Positions 1-8,570 of a stretch of DNA of 64,000 nucleotides are shown piece after piece. The position numbers and the translations under genes were made by a program. Origin of the DNA: Paulinella micropora (Eukaryota > Cercozoa > Imbricatea > Euglyphida > Paulinellidae); the NCBI GenBank assembly GCA_019918135.1, contig WBZZ01001242.1, positions 1 to 64,000 on the forward strand, read 5' to 3'. The notes under the pieces were generated by a model. The model was not told the DNA's origin. It saw nothing but the letters and a program-made list of their open reading frames with translations, and made no database searches. Position 1 is the stretch's first letter; each line of letters opens with the position of its first letter.

Positions 1-422
1 TAGTAGCAGATTCCGAGGCTGCACTGTGCAGCGGCGACCCCCTGCCTAGCCGCCAGGTCGTACCACCTGTCACGTAGTCCCGGGGCACCCCGCGCCCACT
101 ATCATAGCAAATCGCTAGGTTGTATTGAGCAATAGGACACGTAGAAAATCGAAGAGATTTTGGTGCGGGGGTCACGTGCGTCGTCACAGCGTATGCTAGC
201 GTCTGCGGAATCTCTAGGTGCTCGACTACAAAACCCCCCGACGTCGTCGCTAAAAGCCCCCGCCTCTTTTTTCTTCCCCCTTTCCTTCTTGCACACAAAG
301 GGAAAGGGACAGGGGTGTTGTCCCTCCTCCTTCCTTATTCTACCCCTCGCAGTCTTTTTTGTGCGCCTAACCCCATCCTGTCCCAAATTTCTGTGCAGAG
401 TAAAAGCAAAGCAAAACTCAAC
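1..422. other. Leading spacer, no gene supported
   Basis: No convincing gene. Open frames here either lack an ATG or are antisense to the coding sequence that follows. The stretch contains pyrimidine-rich tracts (about 258-295 and 330-360) just ahead of the first gene, a composition that recurs upstream of other genes in this window. Confidence 0.5.
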
Positions 423-1013
423 ATGGACGGAAACTGCTCCGGGGGTGAACTCTTTTCTGCCCTTGACATGAATGTTCTTACCAAGGTCTCGGGCGCCGGA
501 GAGCACTCGTTTGAGCTGCAAGGCAAGGCAATCAAGGCGACGGTGGAGGCCAATGGCTCGCTGAAATTGCAGCACCAGCTTTTGTGGGACAACTTGAGTT
601 TGCAAGCCCAGTCCGAACGAAAGAGGCGCTCCCTGGAACTCCAACAACGCCGTGAAGATCTGGCCCTTGTACAAAAAGAGTTGCAAGCGCTCGAGCTGAA
701 GCTTCGCCAGGGCTCTCCCCAGGACGCCGCCGAGCCTGCGGATCGTGAGCAAGGTCAGCAACTGATAAGGCTACATCAGGTTATTGGCCAGCATACCAGG
801 CAGATCTCGCTCTCGGAGCAAAAGCAGGAACTTGAAGTTAAGTATACGGAAATCACCGAAACTACAAGCTGTACGCTCCCGCCCGGCCTGATGGTGCGCG
901 TGCCTGCTTTGTTCTCGCCAGGGCCGCTCCTTTGGTGTCCGTACCAAAAAACGGCCGTAACCCGTGAATCCCAGAGCAAAGTGTCCAAGGTGAGTGCCAG
1001 CTCAGCTCGCTAG
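423..1013 (+). CDS. Coiled-coil hypothetical protein
   Basis: 196 codons from the ATG at 423, which sits in a good AACATGG context; the frame is open upstream but without another ATG. Residues about 60-105 are a charged, leucine-spaced segment (KRRSLELQQRRED and onward) that should form a coiled coil, followed by a Gln-rich helix to about residue 145 and a Pro/aromatic-rich tail. No catalytic motif is visible and I do not recognise the family. A near-perfect splice donor (AAG|GTGAGT at 987-995) falls in frame near the 3' end, so the last 7 codons may be intronic (see the intron entry). The function is unknown; a structural or scaffolding role is only a guess. Confidence 0.55.
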   Translation: MDGNCSGGELFSALDMNVLTKVSGAGEHSFELQGKAIKATVEANGSLKLQHQLLWDNLSLQAQSERKRRSLELQQRREDLALVQKELQALELKLRQGSPQDAAEPADREQGQQLIRLHQVIGQHTRQISLSEQKQELEVKYTEITETTSCTLPPGLMVRVPALFSPGPLLWCPYQKTAVTRESQSKVSKVSASSAR

Positions 1014-1072
1014 TTCGGATTGGAACCCTTCGTGAATTCCCATGACGACGGGAACTCTCTGTCTTGTTTTAG
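990..1072 (+). other. Candidate spliceosomal intron
   Basis: 83 nt beginning GTGAGT after AAG and ending in a T-rich stretch TTGTTTTAG. Removal joins codon 189 of the upstream gene in phase 0 to a further 62 open codons that end at TAA 1259-1261, overlapping the next ORF in another frame. The splice-site match is seen in sequence. That it is used is inference, since nearly all other genes here look uninterrupted. Confidence 0.3.
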
Positions 1073-1200
1073 ATTTGCACCTCTCGTAGATTAAAAGCCT
1101 TTGCCCGAGACTTAACACAGTCTAGCCCCCTGCCCCAATCTTTCTTTCTTCCCCTTTTCCTCGGAAAAACCAAAGGCTCTGTCGTGGCTAAGCTGCAAGA

Positions 1201-1590
1201 ATGCTCGCCGGATTTAAACTACTTGCTGAAGATCTTGCCGCTGTACTCAAACCTTTTTTAACGGCGCTTCCAGACACCACAACCAATGCAGCCGCCGGCC
1301 TGCCGGAGAGCCTAGAGAGGAGAAAGTTTCAAGCTACATCAATCCACGACGTGTTGCAGTGTCTTGTCGCGGGTGAAGTGGGTGCCCAGCAGCTAGCAGA
1401 GACGGTACGCGCCGTGAAACCCCGCCTCCGTAAGTACACCAAGACCGAAATCCGGTTCAGCCCCTTGTGGTCCCCCGCCCCTGGCTCTGAGGCTCACGCC
1501 AGGTTGACTCCAGCTATGTACTGGGAAATGCTGGGCAAGGCAGTCGCACACATCTGGGCGATCGCCGTGACGGAGAGCTCGCCAGTCTAG
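1201..1590 (+). CDS. Hypothetical protein, possibly 5' part of a decayed LRR gene
   Basis: 129 codons from a genuine ATG at 1201 to TAG. The protein starts with an amphipathic, Leu/Ala-rich segment and has no recognised motif. Directly downstream (1591-2013) all frames carry leucine-rich fragments broken by stops, so this ORF may be the surviving 5' portion of a longer LRR or F-box/LRR-like gene. If the intron at 990-1072 is real, this region overlaps exon 2 of the upstream gene in another frame. Low certainty that it is expressed as such. Confidence 0.35.
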   Translation: MLAGFKLLAEDLAAVLKPFLTALPDTTTNAAAGLPESLERRKFQATSIHDVLQCLVAGEVGAQQLAETVRAVKPRLRKYTKTEIRFSPLWSPAPGSEAHARLTPAMYWEMLGKAVAHIWAIAVTESSPV

Positions 1591-2016
1591 TACTGTCGGC
1601 GAGGGACGATGGCGTTGTCGGTAGTCAGTGTACGGACCTGACCCCGCGCGGGAGTGTACCGCTAACAGACCTAAAACTAAAGGTGTTTAGGGGCGGCCTA
1701 CAAAAAACGAAATTGGATCTTGGCAGTGCGCTGTTAAAATCTTGGGCTGTGCTGTTCGAGAAATTACCGAGGCTGCAGCGCGTGGTCAATACCAAGTAGA
1801 CGTCCACAACTGTGCACAGCTGCGTCACCTTACACTGGGGCGGCCCCGATTTACCCACACGCTCCAACACCCGCACCCTACCCCCTGCCGAATTGAGCCG
1901 CGTGGTCCGGCGCTGCCGGGCCTTAGGTTAATTATTAGGCATTGTTTAGAGCTGCAGGAAATTTGTCTAGAGCATCTCTGTGTGAGGGGCGGCGGCGGGC
2001 TAACGCAGCAGTTCCA
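1591..2016 (+). pseudogene. Leucine-rich-repeat relic
   Basis: No single frame is open. Short leucine-patterned pieces appear in two frames: one at about 1670-1795 with a spaced Leu pattern ending in PRLQRV, and another at about 1900-2000 resembling an LRR (residues LRLIIRHCLELQEICLEHL). Stops and frame changes separate them. The 3' end (from 2010) is shared with the end of the F-box/Sel1 gene at 10.3 kb. Interpreted as a decayed LRR gene related in kind to those at 25.5, 34 and 52 kb. Confidence 0.35.
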
Positions 2017-2099
2017 GTTTGAGCAGATGTTTGATTGCATTGTTTTTTTTATTATTATTAAAACAGATTGAATTGAAATCTTACGCGTTCAAACCTCGA
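2010..2099 (+). repeat. 3'-end segment duplicated at 10314-10388
   Basis: The sequence from gttccagtttgagcagatg to aaacctcg is repeated at 10314-10388 with an internal deletion of about 14 nt in the copy. It contains ATTAAA inside attattattaaaacag, a plausible polyadenylation signal for both copies. It is the first block of the shredded collinear duplication. Confidence 0.75.
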
Positions 2100-2282
2100 T
2101 TGGTCAGGCCACCCCTAAGCCGTCCCCGTCCACGACGTTCACGACGTGGGCAGGCGCTTCTTCGGATGCGTTCCTTTGCGGCGGCCGGCTGGAATCGTTG
2201 TAATAAAAGAAAAGGCCCAAACCGGCGATAATTGCTTGTTCTTTTAATAAAAATGGGGTTTTGGAAACAGGAGAGAAAAAGC

Positions 2283-2747
2283 CTACCTGCACTTGCTTTC
2301 TTTTTTCTTTTGCTTACCGCAATTGCTACAATTAGGGAACAAGGAACACTCCAGCTTAGATAGCAGACTTGCTCTCGAGTTGCAAAGCCTGGCCACTCGG
2401 CGATACTTCACAGCATCTTGACGATATTTTTGGTATTTCTGAATGCCATCCCTTTTATCTTCGGGGTTGTCGCCATAGTACTCTAAGCGCCGGAAGGCAG
2501 TCTGTACTTCTTTTCCCAAGTCCTCTGCTTGTTGGACGCAGGTTTCAGCGTTCTTTTCTTGCCGTTTTACCTCTTCTCGGAGGTCTAGAATATCTCGACG
2601 AAGCATATCATGGATGGAGCGTTGGGTGAGGAGGCTTGGATTCATATTTCTGTAGCGCTCAAGCCACTGTTGCAGAAATCTTTTTGAAGCCCTTTCTGTT
2701 TGTTTTGCGATCAGTCTTTGGACGGTTAAAGACAGGGTATCAGCCAT
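2283..2747 (-). CDS. Coiled-coil protein with C-terminal Cys cluster
   Basis: 154 aa from the ATG at 2747 (MADTLSLTVQ...) to TAG. Almost wholly helical and charged, with a long heptad-like segment in the middle third (DLREEVKRQEKNAETCVQQAEDL). It ends in a small cysteine-containing, very basic tail (CSNCGKQKKKESKCR) that could bind zinc or nucleic acid. The CxxCGKxKK pattern resembles the N-terminus of the larger coiled-coil protein at 41145-42086, which is suggestive but too short to prove kinship. ATTAAA lies just beyond the stop on the minus strand. The upstream promoter region (2734-2798) is one of the blocks copied to 10405-10470. Function unknown. Confidence 0.55.
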   Translation of the reverse strand: MADTLSLTVQRLIAKQTERASKRFLQQWLERYRNMNPSLLTQRSIHDMLRRDILDLREEVKRQEKNAETCVQQAEDLGKEVQTAFRRLEYYGDNPEDKRDGIQKYQKYRQDAVKYRRVARLCNSRASLLSKLECSLFPNCSNCGKQKKKESKCR

Positions 2748-2787
2748 ATGCTCTTTTTTCTTTTTTTTGTTTCTTTGCAAAGAAGAG

Positions 2788-3262
2788 TTACAGCCGATTG
2801 GATCGCAGGACTAAGACTCTCTGCTGCTCGAGCCCTGTCCTTTTGCCGCCGCTCTGACATTGGACAGCAACCCCAAGCCCCCCGCGGTTGCTAGGCCTAG
2901 CTCTAGGGCTACTTGGGGGTGCGGCGCCAAGCGTTTTTTGCCAGTCTACGCCTTTTCTCTGTAGTGCCTTGAGCAACGGGGACAGCGCCATGGTCCACGC
3001 AGCTTTCGTGGAGAAACAATTCTGGCTTGCTCCGTTCGCCAGCAAGGACAAAAGGCAAACTCTAACCACTAGTTTGCCTCCCAACATATAACTGTAGACC
3101 GCGACGTACCTCGGCATAAGCCAAAACAGTTGTACCCAAGCTTTGGCGGCGATCTTTTGCACTTTCGTCTCGGCCAGAACGCCCTCATCGTTGGGCTGGG
3201 TGTGGCAGAACAGGAACCACCGTTTGTTAGAAATGCCGTTGCTAGTCGGCGCGGGGAGAGAA
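2788..3262 (-). pseudogene. Kinase C-terminal fragment with internal deletions
   Basis: This reads as the C-terminal domain of the kinase family, but two internal blocks are missing compared with the copy at 53.1-53.7 kb: one between LFWLM and RYVAVYSYM, the other between VRV and LLSLLANG. The residues kept (FLFCHTQPNDEGVLAETKV, NCFSTKAAWTMALSPLLKAL, DWQKTLGAAP) are closer to kinase 2 than to the adjacent kinase 1. It lies head-to-tail behind kinase 1, whose last codons run into it. It is a non-functional remnant; no start codon or kinase core is present. Confidence 0.75.
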
Positions 3263-5680
3263 AGGGCGCTGCCACGGTGCTGGGTGGCCCTGGAGCAGCT
3301 TAGCAAGTACCGGCTTAAGACTCCTCTCTACTGTCGCTGAATTGTAAGCTGTGCTGACATTGGACAGCAACCTCAAGCCCCCCGCGGTTGCTAAGCCTAG
3401 CTTTGCGGCTACTGTGTGTGCGGCGCCAAGCGTCTTTTGCCAGTCTACTCCTGGTCTCCGTAGTGCCTTGCGCAACGGGGACAGCGCCATGAAACACGCA
3501 GCTTTCGTGGATAAGCAATTCTGGCCGGCTCCGTTGGCCAACAAGGACAAGTAAAATATAGCCGCGACCTCGGAGGGCTCTTTGGCCGGCAGCTCTCCGG
3601 CGAGTTCTGTGCGCGGAACGCTTTTAAATTTCCTCCCCTGCAGCTGGACAAGGAGCCTGGGTTCCAGCAGGCGGACTCTGACCACAGGTTCCTGCTGGAA
3701 CATATAACTGTACACCGCTACGTACGTCGGGTCCCAAGTGCCAAAATAGAAGAACGGGACTTGTTCGGCCTCTTCTGCTGTGCTCTGAGACCATTGCAGC
3801 AGCGCCTGGGCGTATCGATACATAAGCCCAAACAGTTGTATCCAAGCTTTGTCAGCGATCACCCTCGCCCTCTTGTCCGAACGAGGGCCTTCTCCTTCAC
3901 CCGTCACGCAAATGTCAGCCAGAACGCCCTCGTCGTCGGGCTGGGTGTAGCAGAACAGAAACCAACTGCTGTTGTTACTCGGCACGGGGGGGGCGACTCT
4001 GCAGAATGAGCGCATCTCGCTAGCTCCGATTTTGTACAAACACAGAAATTCATTCCAGGCCAGATAATTCTGGCAACGACCAGAGTTGTCCGGTGGAATA
4101 CAAAAAAACGTAACGACATTGGTGCGTTTTGGTTCTTTCCCTTGGTCATAAAACACGGCTGGATAGGCGGGCCAGTTCCCGCTGCGTTGGAATTCTTGCT
4201 GGCGTTTTGATTTGTAATCATCAAACGCGCTGCTAGTGAATGGCACTTTCTGGAGCCAGTCGGGTACTGTATGATTGTCGTAGGGTGTTTTTAGGTCTGT
4301 CAATAATTCCCGGATGCTTCTTCTGGTAGAACCTTTGGGCTTTCTACATTTTCTGCAGGCAAAAACTTTGTACAAAAGTGCCGTGTATTGCTCGGCCGCC
4401 GCGGTCATCTCTGCCGCCCTCGGCGTTAGCATGTAGTCGTGTAGGGCCTGAAAATCCGCGCCGGCAGCACCCAAGCTACGTGAATGAGCCCAAAGCCGTT
4501 TGTCGGACCTGTTGCCTAATACATACTGGGCTGCAAAATCTAGAAAAGAACGGTACCGGCTTTCTATGGGAAACAGTAGATTTGCTGTCAAGGCTATAGC
4601 TTTCTTTAACAGGTCTTGATCTTGCTGGCTGGCTCCACCAGTTAGCCTCGCGAGCTCATCCTGTAATACTTGTATACCGTCTTCGAAAGCCTCGTCCGTG
4701 CTTGCAAAACCCTGGCTGCCGTTGGCAAGCAAAGTGGCAAATATGCCAAGGCTCAGTTGGGTACACAGTGACTCCTTTTCTTTTCCGTCCAAGCCGCTCA
4801 ACAACTGCAGCGAGCGAAGGCTTAGCTCGCTAGCAGACGCGTTTATTCCCAATTCGTACAAGCCTGCATCTCCAAAGACAACCCTCACCACATTATTGGC
4901 TTTGTACACGAGAAAATTAGGCGGCTTTAAATCGACCAGCACTGCATCGCAACGGCGTAAATCTCTACTTCTCAGCCTTTGCTCAAAAAACTTTGTGTAC
5001 TTTGTTACCGTGTCGTAAGCTGCCTTCCAGGCAGCAATGCGCTCATCCTGCGTACGGCTCTTTGCCAACAAGAAACCCCGCAGGTCGCCCTCTGGGGCGT
5101 AGCTAGACTCTTCGCAAAATAAGTAGATCGAATGCCCAACTCGCTTCTTGCATATTTTCAGTGCTCTAGACGCTTTTTCAATAATTTCGTCCCTTTCGTC
5201 TACAAGTGTTTCGTAGCACTGTTCTGAGCAGTGCAGTTTCAGCTCTGTGTCTTTGATGATGTAAATGAAGGCGATTCTGAGATTTTCTTCAAATGTGTTC
5301 ATTGCTTGATCCTTAGTTGAGAACTTTTGGTACCTAGTACTATTGCAAACGCCGATTCCGCGGTGCCTCATAGCTTTGTTCCAGTCCACTCGCTCTTTAG
5401 CGCGATTCTCGCTGTCGTATGTAAAGAAACCAAAGCGATATACTTTTTGTCGGTCTTTCGAGTCACAAAAGACAATGTTGAATGAGCCCTGCGCGAGCCA
5501 GCCGGACTTTGTGCCCGGCTGGCTTGGAAAATCACACTTTGTGGGGTTTTTACATGAACTCACATGGGCCTGAGCTCTTTCCGTTAGGATCCGGTGCAGT
5601 TCGTGTTGTAAGAACTGGATAAGGTCGGACCTCTCGAGAAGTTGGTACTTTGTAATGTCGTCTAGCTTGATAGACGACAT
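3242..5680 (-). CDS. Divergent protein-kinase-like protein (kinase 1, intact)
   Basis: 812 aa from ATG 5680 to TAG. Kinase features: a glycine-loop-like GSFNIVF at residues 65-71; VYR at 80-82, where typical kinases have the ATP-binding lysine; a hinge/alpha-D-like segment (YAPEGDLRGFLL) around 200; a catalytic loop VLVDLKPPNFLVYK near 244-257 that keeps Asp, Lys and Asn but lacks the usual His-Arg; and GDAG at about 268 in place of DFG. The ~550-residue C-terminal part, with a CRKCRKPKGS Cys motif, belongs to no family I know but is shared with kinases 2 and 3. Activity is uncertain given the lysine-to-arginine replacement. A TATATAAG lies 55 nt upstream, and the start codon sits inside a 13-bp palindrome arm. 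The last ~20 codons read into the kinase fragment behind it. Confidence 0.8.
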   Translation of the reverse strand: MSSIKLDDITKYQLLERSDLIQFLQHELHRILTERAQAHVSSCKNPTKCDFPSQPGTKSGWLAQGSFNIVFCDSKDRQKVYRFGFFTYDSENRAKERVDWNKAMRHRGIGVCNSTRYQKFSTKDQAMNTFEENLRIAFIYIIKDTELKLHCSEQCYETLVDERDEIIEKASRALKICKKRVGHSIYLFCEESSYAPEGDLRGFLLAKSRTQDERIAAWKAAYDTVTKYTKFFEQRLRSRDLRRCDAVLVDLKPPNFLVYKANNVVRVVFGDAGLYELGINASASELSLRSLQLLSGLDGKEKESLCTQLSLGIFATLLANGSQGFASTDEAFEDGIQVLQDELARLTGGASQQDQDLLKKAIALTANLLFPIESRYRSFLDFAAQYVLGNRSDKRLWAHSRSLGAAGADFQALHDYMLTPRAAEMTAAAEQYTALLYKVFACRKCRKPKGSTRRSIRELLTDLKTPYDNHTVPDWLQKVPFTSSAFDDYKSKRQQEFQRSGNWPAYPAVFYDQGKEPKRTNVVTFFCIPPDNSGRCQNYLAWNEFLCLYKIGASEMRSFCRVAPPVPSNNSSWFLFCYTQPDDEGVLADICVTGEGEGPRSDKRARVIADKAWIQLFGLMYRYAQALLQWSQSTAEEAEQVPFFYFGTWDPTYVAVYSYMFQQEPVVRVRLLEPRLLVQLQGRKFKSVPRTELAGELPAKEPSEVAAIFYLSLLANGAGQNCLSTKAACFMALSPLRKALRRPGVDWQKTLGAAHTVAAKLGLATAGGLRLLSNVSTAYNSATVERSLKPVLAKLLQGHPAPWQRPFSPRAD

Positions 5681-5683
5681 TAC
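5652..5683. repeat. 13-bp perfect palindrome over the kinase 1 start codon
   Basis: Arms 5652-5664 and 5671-5683 are exact reverse complements around a 6-nt loop. The kinase 1 ATG (5680-5678, minus strand) lies in one arm, so the mRNA start could fold into a hairpin. The shard of this site at 10.66 kb carries the loop in the opposite orientation. Confidence 0.85.
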
Positions 5684-5734
5684 GAAAACCAGCCAGGCCC
5701 AGCCAAGCTCCTGTCGTTGCCCTTTCTCTTTTAA

Positions 5735-5742
5735 CTTATATA
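5735..5742 (-). promoter_or_regulatory. TATA box of kinase 1
   Basis: TATATAAG on the minus strand, about 55 nt before the ATG at 5680, in an AT-rich patch within GC-rich surroundings. Spacing matches the TATA of the 978-aa gene (54 nt before its ATG). Confidence 0.5.
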
Positions 5743-5889
5743 TTAAATTGTTGAACCTTTTGGACCTCTTGGCGCGTATCCCCCCCCGTTCCCTCCTCTT
5801 TCTCTTGTTTCCTGCTATCCCCTCCTCCTCTCATCCCTTGCTTGCGCGTGCGACCCTGCGGCGGGCACGCCAAGAAAGCGCGAAAAAGA

Positions 5890-5930
5890 ATACGCTAAAT
5901 TGAAGTTCGACGGTCTTACACTTGGCACTG
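5890..5930 (+). repeat. Dispersed intergenic motif, copy 1
   Basis: Contains tacgctaaattgaa followed by a core ending gtcttacacttggcactg. The same layout recurs at 22293, 26014, 41048 (minus), 42230 (minus), 42649 and 42735. Upstream similarity to the 42735 copy extends to cgccaagaaagcg. Confidence 0.7.
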
Positions 5931-6283
5931 ATAACTAAGAGAGGGAGAAGGAAAAAGAAAAGAAAGGCCAAGCACCAGGCCGCACAGATAGCGCCAATCT
6001 TTGCCAATGGTCGAGCCAGTCCAAAAAGTTCAAAAAGTGCATTTTTTTAATGAAACCTCAGCGCCATTTGGCCAGTTTTGCTCGTTTGCGACCCCGCCCC
6101 TCCTTTGTACACGCTTTGCCATTATTCTTAGCTTCTTCGCTGCAAATAAATATCAATTGGCTATTCTTTTAAAACACGCGCCGACAACTCGACGAGAGTA
6201 CAAGCCTGCTCTGCCTGAACAAGAACTGAAACTTTAATGGCCAAGAGAAGGGAGCCTTTTTCGGCCGCATTTGCAAAAGCACC

Positions 6284-7521
6284 CTAGCATCCGTAGTTTA
6301 TTATTGGCAAATCGCTAAGATCCAACGTTTCTAGCCCTTTTCTTCGAATATACTCAGTAAATTGGAGCATCTCTCTCATAGCCGTCTGCCCGATGTAGCG
6401 AGCCTTGGCTGGCAAAAACCATGAACCAAATTTCTGGTTGAAGATTTCCGGCATAATGGCGTAGTTGCGCGGGTGATCAAAGCCTCCAAAGCGGCGGGGC
6501 AAAATGTGATCAATATGGAAGGCAAGCGGTTGAATGAAGCCAAGGTACACAGGCTCGCAGTCAACCTCGTGCGTAGGGTAGAGTTCCCGCATATCAGCCA
6601 AGGCGCGGGTTCTGAGTCCATTCACGCATTACGTTACTTCGTACGCACTGGGAGCGTGAGGTTTGCCAAGACATGGTATACGGCGGGACTTCAATTTGGA
6701 AGCTACGGCCCCGAACCTCGATTGAGCTGACTTCTTCTAGCAACCACCTTTTCTCTCCGCTTTCTAATAGACAAAGCACAGCGTACATGCGTCTGTGCCC
6801 TGCCGTTACCTCACACAGGTAAGTGTTCAAAAAGAGTGTGAGACGCTTCATCAGCGCCTGACGCGCCCCTCTGTATCTTTTCTTGAACAGACTTTCGATT
6901 TTGATAGAAGGCAGCTGTTCACATTCTTCGCCTTTACCGCCCTGTAAGTGCGTGTCTCCCAACTGTTGCAGCCAATCTTCAAGTTTTTCCACATATCTTT
7001 CGTCGTGCTCTCTGTCTTTTGCCTTCTCCCTGCCCTCTGCCCCCACCTTACAGCCGATTAAATGATTTTGCTGCAACTCCTGACTGCCGCCCAGCCTCTT
7101 GTGATCTTGTACCTTAAAAAGAACGGGCCCCAGTCTCTTGCACGCTTCTTCCTTGCAGAGGACGGACACGTGCATGAGTTCGGGGGAGGGCTCAATGTAC
7201 GCGTTATTGCCGTCATGAGTCAATCCGTCGTAGGCAGGGCAGGGGTGTCCATGTAACCCAGCGCTGTTTTGGCGGTATTTAATGTCCAGACCCTTCTTCC
7301 CGTTTGCTGGCGAGGTCGTGTCGTCCTTGTTCCCGCACAAGCCCCTTTCCCTCGTCGTCGTCGTCGGGGAAGAACCACTTGTCGTCGTTGTAGTCGGCCT
7401 CCCACCCCTGGTGCCAGGCTGCTTTTGTTTCTTCTAGTTCCTCCAGATCGAAGTGCCCTGGGTGCTTATTGGCCGTGCATTGAGTGTCGCAGCAAAAAAC
7501 ATCCAGGATGCGGCTGTACAC
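6284..7521 (-). pseudogene. HNH endonuclease-like gene, frame-broken
   Basis: Three successive minus-strand frames overlap and appear to form one coding unit: 7521-7279 (acidic, CCDTQC cysteine cluster), 7340-6594 (247 residues, largely charged/helical) and 6625-6284. The last carries an HNH-type motif: HIDHILPRRFGG followed by DHPRNY, with His-Asp-His and a following Asn as in HNH nucleases that cut DNA with a metal ion. A TAA immediately precedes the third frame and the in-frame ATGs are internal (first at 6592), so the intact product cannot be read through. Part of the HNH core (6488-6569) is duplicated at 10894-10978. Probably a mobile-type or genome-editing nuclease that has decayed; sequencing indels are an alternative. 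Confidence 0.55.
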
Positions 7522-7594
7522 GGTTTTGGCATGACCCTGGCGTTATTATTCCCCGCGCGGTGGAAAACGCCAGCCAGGGCCAGGCAAGGCCGAC

Positions 7595-7909
7595 TCAGGT
7601 TTTTGCAAGACCCTGGCCAGTGTATTGGAGCTCAAACAGATGCGGGCCTTCCTGTTCCGGTCGGCGCTCGACAGTATAGAGGGAGGCACCAGCAAAACCG
7701 CACCGCAGGAAGAGAAACTCATCCAGGACGCCTCTGCTGCTCCAGTTCGTGCTATCGTATTCGCCGATCCAGACTCGGCCGTCGGGCTCCTTTTCGTTGC
7801 ACGTGCGCTTGCGCGGGCTCTCTGGTAGTTCATCGCCCTCGCTCTCAACGGGTGGCAGAACACGCTTGCCAGTCTGTGTAGCGGATTCGACAGACGCCGG
7901 CTGGGACAT
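7595..7909 (-). CDS. Hypothetical protein, probable N-terminal part of the HNH gene
   Basis: 104 aa from a true ATG at 7909 (MSQPASVESA...) to TGA. It has an acidic/Pro-rich start, a nuclear-signal-like SPRKRTCNEK around residues 40-50, then a compact stretch (RVWIGEYDSTNW, EFLFLRCGFAGASLY). The stop follows a run of five A; reading one base fewer opens another frame for 16 codons. Its position, strand and spacing suggest it was the N-terminus of the frame-broken HNH gene downstream. I do not recognise the domain. Confidence 0.4.
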   Translation of the reverse strand: MSQPASVESATQTGKRVLPPVESEGDELPESPRKRTCNEKEPDGRVWIGEYDSTNWSSRGVLDEFLFLRCGFAGASLYTVERRPEQEGPHLFELQYTGQGLAKT

Positions 7910-8104
7910 GCCTAACGCCTTCCGCTCTTTGCTGTGGTCGCATTGACAGGAGGGGGGGGGGGGTTGGAAGGAGGAGGCGCTTTCCTCCCCCCCCCCACAC
8001 ACTTCCCATCCCCTCCCGCTCGCTTTCTCTCCCTTCCCTTCCCTTCTCCCCCTTCTGCGGCTCCCCCCTCTGGGGAAACCGTGCTTGAAACTACTAGTAG
8101 GTTT

Positions 8105-8392
8105 TCAACCGACGACGATGGGTATTGTCCTATTGAAGACTCTGAAGCCAAGGAAGCGTTCACGCACCGGTTGAATAGCCTGATTGATTGCTCGCGTGTC
8201 GTTTTCAAGCTGCCCCCCCGCCTTCTCCCTTCTTTTCTTAAGGGCAGCCAGGGGATTTATCTGTAACCGCTTCGAATAGACTTGTCGAAAAGGTTCGGCC
8301 GCTTGGGACAAGCGGCCGAAGTCTATCAATTGCGGCTTCAGCCCGTCCAAGACCAGTGTGTCTAGGCAAGAGGCATCCCCGTCACTAAAAGG
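8105..8392 (-). pseudogene. Kinase-like fragment with LIDFG motif
   Basis: An open frame of about 95 codons without ATG. Its first third reads DTLVLDGLKPQLIDFGRLSQA, the pattern seen around the metal-binding DFG motif of protein-kinase-like folds (beta strand, LIDFG). What follows is basic and helical. Upstream there is a stop and no catalytic loop, so only a shard remains. It is different from kinases 1-3, which have GDAG or GDAD at this place. Flanked on both sides by poly-G/poly-C tracts. Confidence 0.3.
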
Positions 8393-8570
8393 TGTTTAAC
8401 CGGGATTCGGCCAGCAACAGCGGCAGCTCTTCGCAGCGAAGTGAGGGGGGGGGCGCCCCCCTCCCCATCTCAGCCCTTTCTCCCCCCTCCCCTCCTCCTT
8501 TTACTTTCTCCCTCTCTCTCCCCCCCCTTCCACTTTTCTTTTTTTTTTCATAGACACACACACACTACGT

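Larger units (their letters stand above)
5684..6283. other. Spacer with dispersed motif and duplicated block
   Basis: No convincing gene. It holds the kinase 1 promoter, pyrimidine tracts, one copy of the dispersed motif (5890-5930), and a block at 6018-6076 that reappears at 10816-10878 in the shredded duplication. AT-rich runs near 6120-6170 may serve as the 3' region of the minus-strand HNH gene. Confidence 0.5.

Noticed and set aside
102..761. 219-codon minus-strand ORF
   Set aside because: Antisense to the coiled-coil gene at 423-1013 and without own features or an ATG start in a good context.
3242..5680. Inositol-phosphate kinase instead of protein kinase
   Set aside because: The GxxNxVF and arginine pattern is reminiscent, but the DLKPxN loop and the GDL hinge fit the protein-kinase fold better. 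I kept the broader name kinase-like.
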